Origin: Mytilisepta virgata | Lineage: Eukaryota; Mollusca; Bivalvia; Mytilida; Mytilidae | Direction of reading: 5' to 3' | DNA length: 64,000 nucleotides | Assembly (NCBI GenBank): GCA_028015205.1 | Contig: CM051514.1 | Span: 42,362,150 to 42,426,149 of the forward strand | In this document: piece after piece, positions 12,491 to 20,178 of the stretch | Layout of the letters: each line of letters starts with the position of its first letter | Position numbering within the stretch: position 1 is the first letter of the stretch | Program-made: the position numbers and the translations under genes | Notes under the pieces: model-generated | Databases searched by the model: none | The model's input: the letters and a program-made list of their open reading frames with translations, nothing else | Told to the model about the DNA's origin: nothing

Positions 12491-12841
12491 TCATGTGACC
12501 TGTCTAAATATATCTCTACCATACAATTCCCTGTAAGTCCTAGATAAAACTATTTTTAACAAATGGTCATCTTTATCATTAATGACGAAATTTATCTCGG
12601 ACATCTTTGATAAATATAAACGTGGACAGCACACGCATCCGCACATTAAAAATGCTTTTATCGTCTGATTATTGGATATATTTGTGAAATTAAGAATTGC
12701 ATGCCCTGCCCATGATGACAATGGAACAATTGGAACAATTATTTTCCAAACATATGCTCTACCTAACTCATGGCATCTTTTGAAAAATTCATCCGTCACT
12801 AAGGAAATGGTTACATCTACAATTTCATTTTCATATTTATT
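12491..12841 (-). CDS. Candidate terminal exon of an unrecognised gene (copy A only)
   Basis: The minus strand has a well-formed acceptor (TTTTTCTTTCAG) at 12,842-12,853, followed by 116 codons open from the first base (phase 0) to a TGA at 12,491-12,493. The product begins NKYENEIVDVTISLVTDEFF and is rich in hydrophobic and cysteine residues in the middle (FLMCGCVCCPRLYL). I recognise no family. The strand-like start vaguely resembles the later part of a TIR-type fold, but no diagnostic motif is present. No upstream exon was found. The segment is absent from copy B, so if real it is a hemizygous or dispensable exon. Confidence 0.3.
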   Translation of the reverse strand, partial: NKYENEIVDVTISLVTDEFFKRCHELGRAYVWKIIVPIVPLSSWAGHAILNFTNISNNQTIKAFLMCGCVCCPRLYLSKMSEINFVINDKDDHLLKIVLSRTYRELYGRDIFRQVT

Positions 12842-12949
12842 CTGAAAGAAAAATGTAATGCATTATGAAATGTGTATTTAATGAAAGCTTTTCATCAAGT
12901 TCCAGTTCAGAATTAATTGTAACAATAAAAATATTGACAATTTATGTGG

Positions 12950-13125
12950 TTGTGTTTTCGTCATAGATTTTGACTTTGATGGAACCTTAAGGTCCATTTT
13001 GGTAATTCTACGTGGCATACAGTCTACTTCATCAGTGGATACATCTTCGGTAGTAACGAACAGCCATATGACAATTGGGTCACGTTGACCTACATTTCAC
13101 GCTTCATTGACTTTGGTTAAAGTTT
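12950..13125 (-). other. Coding-like degenerate stretch, one stop (copy A only)
   Basis: One minus-strand frame reads NVGQRDPIVIWLFVTTEDVS followed by TDEVDCMPRRITKMDLKVP, with a single TGA near 13,096-13,101 just before it. The composition is unusually protein-like for this AT-rich DNA. It is about 110-280 bp upstream of the candidate exon on the same strand. I do not recognise it; it may be an old transposon or host exon remnant. Confidence 0.25.
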
Positions 13126-13298
13126 GCATTAACATCCATTTCTGGAATACTACAGCATATATAGACATGAAACTATCAGTTGATACCACCTACTTGACAG
13201 GAAAGTTTATGGAAAGCCGGCTACAACATCCATATTGAGTCACTGTTCCATGAATGACATGGCCGCAACAACTTTTTATAGTCAACATGGCCACCTCA

Positions 13299-13339
13299 AA
13301 AAAAAAAAAAAAAATCTTATTTTCCCGCGCTCGCGCGGG
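13299..13339. repeat. Poly-A tract followed by a perfect GC hairpin
   Basis: A run of about 16 A residues is followed by CCCGCG-CTCG-CGCGGG (13,324-13,339), a perfect six-base-pair stem in otherwise AT-rich DNA. It could mark the end of a retroposed sequence. It lies at the right edge of the segment missing from copy B. Confidence 0.5.
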
Positions 13340-13358
13340 TTCAATGTCTTGTATATAT

Positions 13359-14649
13359 ATATATATTCTCCAAAAAACCAAGCAGGTAGAGAGAAAAACA
13401 TATTATACAATGCATGTAACAATACAATTTAAAACAGAATGTAACACATGGAGGGTACACTGGCTACAAGTTCAATCAAAAGTGGCTACCCCGGAGATTC
13501 TACGTTTTTAAGTATAATACGTATAAATTTGCCTAAGTTGTTTTAGAGAAATTTCGGCAACTCATCAATTGACTATATAATTTTCGTTTATCACTTTTCA
13601 AATTTAATTAAGTTTTAATTTATGACTTCAAGAGGACGAATCATTCAAGACGGAAGTAGACAAAAATTAATTAATACATTTTTCGTAACAGAATCTATCT
13701 GCAATTTTTAAAAATAACATATATTTATTTTCAATCCAATACAAAATTGCAAATTATGCTAATTACTTATGTTTTAAATTTTTCGGAAAACTTGCGACTG
13801 TGCTTGCTACATTTTGAAATCTGTTGAGCTAAATGGAATCCATCCTTCAGTCCGGTGGATTAATACATTTTATTTTGTTCTTAAGCTTACACAATTACTT
13901 ACACATTAATACACATTATGCCCAAATTAATTTGTGCATTATAAGTTGTTTTGTTTTCATGCAGTCATACATGTATTGAGTACTATTCACTTCAAACGAG
14001 TCATAAAAAGTACCAAACTTATTTGTCAGTTTCTACACAAATACAACATTGTATTCTCTTATTCTAAGGTTTCATATCAAAGTACCTTGTCTGTTATAAT
14101 TTGTACATTTTATGCAAATACGGTCGTACATTTTACGGGGATTTACTTCTATGGCAAGACTCTAGCCTGTCAACACCGAGGTTGCGAGTTCGAGTTGCGA
14201 GGTGTGTTCGACTCCGATGTTACTTGCTACCAGATTCAATGTACTCCAAAATAATACAACGAAAACATAAATAGATATGGATATAATTGTATAATTTTAA
14301 CGCATTATCAATAAAGCGGCGCCTATAATGTCGCAACCAATTCAGCGAAAAACTATCTTTGATAAAGTTTTTTTCTGTTGTATATTTTTGTTTCAGGGTT
14401 AAAATTATTCAAGAACTGGTTTAATGAGTAAATCTTCACAGTATTGTGATATCGGTAACGGAATTAGAAATTTGACATGTTAATCTTTCTCACTTGTCGT
14501 TGTTTTTAACTACTATAAAAGAGAAAATGGTATTCAAACCTTACAAAACGTCATGTTGTAGAATACTAGGTCATACATGTGTATTACACGAGGCTACAAT
14601 AATTCAGATTTTTGTATATTGACTATCTAATTCTTGAGGATATAAGTTA
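13359..14649. other. No gene supported (copy A; B counterpart 60,056-61,359)
   Basis: Copies A and B differ here by several percent with many indels, and none of the open frames is preserved as a frame. The plus-strand frame at 13,934-14,254 is shortened and altered in B. A stretch near 14,180-14,200 (GTTGCGAGTTCGAG) resembles a tRNA B box but no A box is found. Confidence 0.5.
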
Positions 14650-15436
14650 ACTGACAGTTGCGACCAGTAAACTTACAGTTGCGACCAGTCATAAAATCTC
14701 GTCCAAGTCTAAGTTAACTTAGAGCAGTCAGGAAGAACAGCTCTGGTCAAGAATTAGAAGAGTGCTGGTCCACGACTGCTTTTAAGAACAGCTCTGGTCA
14801 AGAATCAGAGCAGTCCTGGTCCACGACTGCTTTTTAGACCAGTTCTTTTCAAGAATAAGAGCAGTCCTGGTCCACGATTGCTTTTGCGTCGATATCGCTA
14901 CATTTCATCAATTGTTATATCATCATTATAGAACCCACCATAGGAGGCCATCCCTTTTTTCATAATTACTTACTCAAGAAGAAAAGATCTTCAGTAAAAA
15001 TAATAATAATAAAATTAAATTTAAAAAAAAATTAAATAACATCACAATTAAAAAAAACAAAATTAACATTTAAAAAAAATTAAATTGAAATAAAAAAAAA
15101 TTAAATAAAAATTAAAAAGAAAAACAAACAAAAATTAAATTTAAAACAAAAAAAATGTCATGTCAGTGATGCAATCCATACCATGAATGGGTGGGTAACA
15201 TGATCTATTCTATAAAAATGTTATATAACTGTTCTAGACCATGATAGGTTAGAGCTTTACCTGACCAGGACAGCTTAGACCAGTCAGAATCGGTCACGAT
15301 TCTGTTCTACAGCAGTCAGGATTCTATTCTAGAGCAGTTCTAAATCAGTCAGCAGAACTGCTCTAAGTTAACCTGGAGCTGTCAGTAGAACTGCTCTAAG
15401 TTAACTCAGTGAGAGGTTATGGCTGCATCTAACTGT
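14650..15436. mobile_element. Fold-back element with GAGCAGTC-type subterminal repeats, copy A
   Basis: The ends are imperfect inverted repeats: ACAGTTGCGACCAGTCAT with an AGTTAACTT-type motif on the left, and AGTTAACTCAGTGAGAGG with TTATGGCTGCATCTAACTGT on the right. Inside each end are repeated blocks of AGAGCAGTCCTGGTCCACGA, with spacing of about 50-65 bp, and their inverse GAACTGCTCTAAGTTAAC. The centre (14,995-15,160) is almost pure A with TTAAAT interruptions. There is no coding frame. Confidence 0.7.
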
Positions 15437-17362
15437 ACTATAGGCATCTTTTATGACTTCTGTATATAATCGTTTCGAATGAATTGTCCAGTTCTACAGG
15501 GTGTGACGACTAGACCTTCAAAACTTTGGTTGATTGGATGCAGTAAAACAATTGGCCAACTCAATTAGCCAATTAACACAGATAGTAAGTAAATTCATTT
15601 TGGTCTTGATTTATATGAAAACATATATATATTTATTATATATTTGTTCTATGGTGCACTTACAATTTGTACATACGTAAAATGATGCTTCTTATACACG
15701 TAACCGGTTATCGCTTCAAAAAACAAATATTCAAACATGTTTGATCATTTTTAATTTCACATAAGTGCACGTGATTAATTAATTTTAAAACCCCATTACA
15801 CTTTCTCAAGAAGTTCCCTATTACTTTTTAATGTATTTTTTACTTAGACATGTTAGAAGTAAATAAGTCGTACTCCAACAGAATACGGAATATATAGAAA
15901 AAAAATTACATATATATTGACAAAAAGTAAATTTTTGGTTCCACTTCGAGGTATACTTCTAAACCTTGTTAGGTTTTATTTTTTATTATTTTTTAATTCA
16001 TTTATTTATTTATTTATTTATTTATTGTGGGGCGGGGGGGGTTGTAGTTGAACTTAACTTTTTGGTATCAAAGACACCTTATGACGTTTTAAATACATTT
16101 TTATTTTAAGAACATGCACAAATCACAAATTAATTATTTTAATTCTGGTATGTGAATATGTTGCGACTTATTTTTTATGACTTTATAACATACATGTATT
16201 TAATATACCGTTTCTTTTTTTTTAAAGAGATCAATTGATTGATGAAATGGGGTGTACCTAACAGAATTCTTTATAGCTTAATTTACACAAAATAGAAAAC
16301 AGCTAAAGATTCCACACAAAACACCGTCATTAGCGACAAAAACTATTCATTTATCAAAATATATAGTTCAGAATAATTTCTGTTTAAAAAAATTCTAAAA
16401 AAAAAAAAAAAAAAAAATCAAAGGCACGGTGAAGGTCGAAAGTTCCAATTTTGTCTGGTCGATGCTAAAAAAATATTTGCAGAGATGAGGGGAGAAAGTA
16501 AAATTAAAGTCTTACAAGTATATTTTATTTTCATTTTGTGACAAATTCGGGAATGTTCTCCTTTTGAACAGAATATACAAAAATTTACATGTACAAGTTC
16601 TGGTCTAAACTACATTTTTTTTAATTTTAATTTTATTTTAGTTAAATTACATCTGATGCATGGGTGTATTTGAATAATATTTAACAAACAAATATAGTAA
16701 ATGTAGTGTCTAACCAAATGTTGTTGTTATAACATTGATTCCGGAGGGGCAATGGCGTCTACCCAAGGTAGAAATAATGGTGTGTTCAGACGTACATTTA
16801 TTGCACAACACAAAACGTTTTCGAAACGTTTCAAAACGCATTTTGCGTTCACACGTCTCTTCATTATCAACACATTTAGAAAATGTTTTAGCTAAAACTC
16901 ATTCGAAAAGCATTATTTAGTCATATATGCGCATATTAGACTTTTTCGTAATTTGTTTAGTTTAAATCTTAGGTACTTTTATAAAGTACAGTGTACTACC
17001 TCCATGATATTGCACGCAACATTTTTTCACACTTAGATCACAGATACACTGTTATAACTTTACTAAACATCTAAACTCCTTAGACATGTTACATGTAGAA
17101 CTTAGTTAATAACGCGTATGCAGATGTGACTTCAAGTTACGCATCTAACGTCATGAACGTCATTTCTACTTTGATGGAGAAATAAAAAATATCCAGGAAG
17201 TGTAGATGGTGTTCATTTTCCTTTAAACAAATATTGTTACTTTTATTTTTGATTAGATGTATTTGCAATTTCGCTGTTCTCACGAATTCGTCAGGTGGAA
17301 TTCATTCGTACCGCTTCGATATTTGAATATTGAAAATCAGATTGAATCTATTGAAATTGTGA
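15437..17362. other. No gene supported; TTTA and poly-A microsatellites
   Basis: Contains a TTTA run at about 16,000-16,025 next to a G-rich patch (16,026-16,040) and a poly-A run at about 16,398-16,419. Homology to copy B ends only because B leaves the window. A 47-codon frame from ATG 16,752 in a good start context (GGCAATGGCG) has no recognised features or splice support. Confidence 0.5.
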
Positions 17363-17366
17363 GTAT

Positions 17367-17963
17367 TGTTATGATATTGTAATTATTATATTTATCTTGG
17401 CCTGATTTGTTTTGCGTAGCCTTATAATATGTATACTATGTTTACATAATACTTATAGTTGTTTACCAAATAATGTTATAACTGCGCAGTTTAGAAATCA
17501 CTGGAACAATAATAGATACTGGTGGAATGACTAGAACTTTCTATTTGACTTACGTAATAATTATGGTGTGATTCGAACTTCTACCGTATTCCAGAAGTTT
17601 CCATTCTACAGTATATATACGGACAACAAAGTTAGACTTTCAGATCAGAACGTATTGGACCAGTCATTCTTGTGTTCTCAGCTGTTGGATTTATTTACGT
17701 TTCACACATCGTACTTCACAGACTTTTATTTTCGTTACATCATACTAGATTGTGACTGATTGGATATAATATTCCGTTTGGATTCAGGCAACAGTGACCA
17801 GAATTCCGGATTAGGAAAAGAAGGATTTTGAACAGTTAAGTTGACATTTTAGTTTTTTTTTTGTAATATTTTTGTAAACTTGTATATAATAAATCTTGTT
17901 AAATTTTATTATTGATTTGTGTCTTTTGTTGGCTACAATTTAAAGGTGATTTCGGCCGTAACA
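17367..17963 (+). repeat. 5' LTR (597 bp)
   Basis: Starts TGTTATGATATTG and ends GGCCGTAACA, so the ends are TG…CA. A TATA-like run lies at 17,612-17,619 and AATAAA at 17,888-17,893, with a T/G-rich stretch after it. These suit the promoter and polyadenylation signals of the LTR, though no transcript data are available. The 63-codon open frame inside is a by-product present in both LTRs. Confidence 0.97.
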
Positions 17964-17968
17964 GAAAT

Positions 17969-17986
17969 TGGGGGCTCGTCTCGGGA
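17969..17986 (+). promoter_or_regulatory. Primer-binding site, tRNA-Pro-like
   Basis: Five bases after the LTR, TGGGGGCTCGTC (17,969-17,980) matches the complement of the 3' end of tRNA-Pro as used by many retroelements. The match weakens after these 12 bases. The primer assignment is from general knowledge of such sites. Confidence 0.75.
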
Positions 17987-18052
17987 GAACGTTCATATCT
18001 TATTAAATTTTTTCAGTATTTTCCTTAGAATTAGCCAACAAAATTCTACAAA

Positions 18053-18139
18053 ATGGAATTTGATGCTGGTAAATTTTTGAAAACGCCAGACCTGGAAGGG
18101 TTTGATAAATTAAAGAAAGAAATTAAAAATAGATTTTAG
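18053..18139 (+). CDS. gag: gag N-terminal fragment (broken)
   Basis: The first ATG after the primer site (context AAAATGG) opens 28 codons beginning MEFDAGKFLKTPDLEGFDKL and ending at a TAG (18,137-18,139). The start resembles the N-terminus of gag proteins in this element group. The following gag segment continues in a different frame (18,147-18,641), so the first of three frame breaks falls at about 18,105-18,135. A short piece of protein may also be missing here. It is probably the true translation start of gag. Confidence 0.7.
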   Translation: MEFDAGKFLKTPDLEGFDKLKKEIKNRF

Positions 18140-18146
18140 AACATCT

Positions 18147-18641
18147 ATGAGAAAACAAATTATAAAAAATTTGGTAATAGACAATTTAGTCGATTCAGAA
18201 ATTTTTGGTGAAGAGGCTCTTGACCTCAAGGTCGAAAATGTTGATGTTTTCAAATTAAAACAGCTTGAATTAGAACATGAACTTAAATTAAAACAACTTG
18301 AATTAGAAAAGGAAGATAGATTTAAATTAAAACAATTGGAAAACGAAGTTAAATTAAAACAATTAGAAAAAGAAAAAGAAGAAAAACAGGCAGAACTTGA
18401 AATGAGGGAAAGGATAGAGATGGAGAAAATAAAAATGGAAATGGTCAAAGCAGAAAGCAACACTAAGTCAAAATCAGAACAATTTGAGGCAGCAAAAAAT
18501 ATAAGTTTGGTTCCCAAATTTTGTGAAAAAACAGTTGATAAATTTTTTCCACAATTTGAGAAAATTGCTCAAAATCTGAAATGGCCAAAGCCTTATTGGA
18601 CTACAATGCTGCAAAGTGTTTTTTGTGGGCAAGGCCGCTGA
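18147..18641 (+). CDS. gag: gag middle segment, charged coiled coil (broken)
   Basis: A 164-codon frame. Residues about 30-110 are a very regular run of Lys, Glu and Leu with repeats of KLKQLELE, strongly suggesting a long coiled coil. The C-terminal 45 residues (LVPKFCEKTVDKFFPQFEKI and following) continue into the capsid-like region, but in another frame. The ATG at 18,147 is not a real start; codons upstream in this frame also look gag-like. The frame ends at a TGA right after a run of six T (18,620-18,625), where the next gag segment takes over. This is the second frame break. Confidence 0.8.
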   Translation: MRKQIIKNLVIDNLVDSEIFGEEALDLKVENVDVFKLKQLELEHELKLKQLELEKEDRFKLKQLENEVKLKQLEKEKEEKQAELEMRERIEMEKIKMEMVKAESNTKSKSEQFEAAKNISLVPKFCEKTVDKFFPQFEKIAQNLKWPKPYWTTMLQSVFCGQGR

Positions 18642-20178
18642 AATTTACTCAGCACTTTCTTCAGAAAAAAGTTCTGATTATGACACTGTTAAACAGGAAG
18701 TTTTGAAAGCTTATGAGCTAGTGCCAGAAGCATATAGACAGAAATTTAGGTCTTATAAAAAGTTTGAAACACAAACCTATGTTGAATTTGCTAGGGAAAA
18801 AGAAGATTTATTTGATAAATGGCTTACGTCAAAGAAAATAGATAAAAATTTTGATAAATTAAGACAATTAATGTTATTAGAAGAGTTCAAGCAGTGTGTT
18901 AATTTAGACTTAAAAACACATTTAGATGACAAAACTGTTGAGACATTGCAAGATGCAGCTGTTGTTTCCGATAATTATACCATTTCACATAAAAGAAGTT
19001 TCAAAGGTCAAAATTTTAATACTTCATGCGGAAATTACAAAAATCAAAGCACTGAGCGTACTGATATTAAGCCTGTTGCACAGAATAAGATTCCGTCTAG
19101 TTATAATATGTCTGGTCCAAAGTTTGATACTTTTGAGAAGAAGTCACTAACTTGTGCTTATTGTAAGAAAAATGGTCACCTGATGGCTGATTGTTTTAGA
19201 CTCCAGAAGAAGAATGAAAGAGATCATAAGCCCAAGTCCAGTGCATGTACGACACCCGTTGTTACCAATAAGTTGGAATGTCCTGCGAGTCAGGCTTTTA
19301 AGTCCAGTTTTTGTGATTACATGGAGGATTATAAGCCCTTTATGTCTGATGGGTTTGTTTCTATTGTTGATAATACTACTCCTCAGCCTATTAAGATTTT
19401 ACGGGACACTGGAGCTTCTCAGTCTTTATTGTTAGAAGGTGTGTTGCCTTTGTCCGAGGAGACGTCCGTTGGTGCCTCCGTTTTGTTACGAGGTGTGGAG
19501 TTAGATTGTATAGATGTTCCCCTCCATCGTATTTATTTGAAGTCAGATTTAATTACTGGACCAGTTGTTGTGGGTGTTCGTCCTACTCTCCCCGTTGAGG
19601 GTGTTTCATTATTGCTAGGAAATGATCTAGCTAGGAACAAAGTGGTTGCTGAACCAATTGTTACAAGTGAACCGGTGGTGGATGTTAAATCACCTGAAGA
19701 TGATGCTGAACTGTATCCAGCTTGTGTTGTTACTAGGGCAATGGCAAGAAAACAACAAGATGAGGATTTACAAGAAGGCCAGTATGATTATATGGACCTT
19801 TCTGACACTTTCCTTGCCGACATTGAAGGTCCCGATAGCTCAAAAAAGGCCATAATAAGACCACCTGGTACTAACAAACGTGTAATTATGCCATGGCCAG
19901 ACGTGAACAGCCATTCATTAGACAAAAGAACATTTAGGGAAGAACAGAATAAAGACCCTGAGGTTCTTCAGCTCTGCAAGAGGGCTCTACCCCAAGAAGA
20001 AGCAGACAAAGTGGCCAAATGTTACTACCATGAAGACGGCATTTTAATGAGGAAGTGGAGGCCCCTGATGCTATCCCACAGGAGGAATGGAGAGTGGTAT
20101 ACCAAGTGGTGGTGCCTAAAGTCTATAGGCAAGAAATTATTGGTCTTGCCCATGACACCCCCTTGGCTGGACATTTAG
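18616..20178 (+). CDS. gag-pro: gag capsid (SCAN-like), zinc knuckle and aspartic protease; start of pol (broken)
   Basis: A 520-codon frame. Residues about 38-125 (AYRQKFRSYKK, QTYVEFAREKEDLFDKWL, LRQLMLLEEFKQC) resemble the SCAN domain. A CCHC zinc knuckle follows at 180-193 (C-x2-C-x4-H-x4-C). The protease active-site motif DTGA is at 264-267, with a second hydrophobic-Gly motif LLLGNDLA at 332-339. The last 100 residues begin the integrase N-terminal region, then leave the true frame near 20,060, where the next open frame (20,055-22,727) continues. The ATG at 18,616 is inside gag and not a start. gag and protease appear to share one frame, with no frame change between them. Confidence 0.9.
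   Translation: MFFVGKAAEIYSALSSEKSSDYDTVKQEVLKAYELVPEAYRQKFRSYKKFETQTYVEFAREKEDLFDKWLTSKKIDKNFDKLRQLMLLEEFKQCVNLDLKTHLDDKTVETLQDAAVVSDNYTISHKRSFKGQNFNTSCGNYKNQSTERTDIKPVAQNKIPSSYNMSGPKFDTFEKKSLTCAYCKKNGHLMADCFRLQKKNERDHKPKSSACTTPVVTNKLECPASQAFKSSFCDYMEDYKPFMSDGFVSIVDNTTPQPIKILRDTGASQSLLLEGVLPLSEETSVGASVLLRGVELDCIDVPLHRIYLKSDLITGPVVVGVRPTLPVEGVSLLLGNDLARNKVVAEPIVTSEPVVDVKSPEDDAELYPACVVTRAMARKQQDEDLQEGQYDYMDLSDTFLADIEGPDSSKKAIIRPPGTNKRVIMPWPDVNSHSLDKRTFREEQNKDPEVLQLCKRALPQEEADKVAKCYYHEDGILMRKWRPLMLSHRRNGEWYTKWWCLKSIGKKLLVLPMTPPWLDI

Larger units (their letters stand above)
11938..13358. other. Segment present in copy A only (presence/absence region)
   Basis: Copy B passes directly from sequence matching A 11,937 to sequence matching A 13,359, within a short TA run near 60,051. 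A therefore has about 1.42 kb that B lacks. The segment contains the candidate exon at 12,491-12,841, a coding-like degenerate stretch at 12,950-13,125, and a poly-A tract with a GC hairpin near its right end. Confidence 0.9.
1..16082. repeat. Segmental duplication, copy A (left part outside window)
   Basis: Position 1 aligns with 48,111 and the match continues, in direct orientation, to about 16,082 (63,940-64,000 in copy B). From 1 to about 11,650 I count roughly 13 differences in the first 3.2 kb, and similar sparseness after that. Beyond about 11,650 differences rise to several percent with many indels. The segment 11,938-13,358 is absent from copy B. The copy contains a minisatellite, a Penelope-like 3' fragment, several fold-back elements and a decayed part of the EGF-repeat gene. 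Neither outer boundary of the duplication is visible, because A starts before base 1 and B ends after base 64,000. It could be a true duplication or a retained alternative haplotype. Confidence 0.95.

Noticed and set aside
16752..16895. Short frame from an ATG in good context (MASTQGRNNGVF…)
   Set aside because: Only 47 codons, no splice site or family support, and no copy within the window to compare.
17568..17759. 63-codon frame, repeated at 23,011-23,202
   Set aside because: It lies inside both LTRs and is explained by their identity; no protein family is recognised.
18110..18517. 135-codon minus-strand Ser/Cys/Phe-rich frame
   Set aside because: It is the complement of the Lys/Glu-rich gag coiled coil.
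20034..20178. Programmed frameshift between the protease and integrase frames
   Set aside because: The protein changes frame in the middle of the integrase N-terminal region, at a short C run without a standard slippery heptamer. A programmed shift would be expected between gag and pol, so a mutation or sequence error is more likely.
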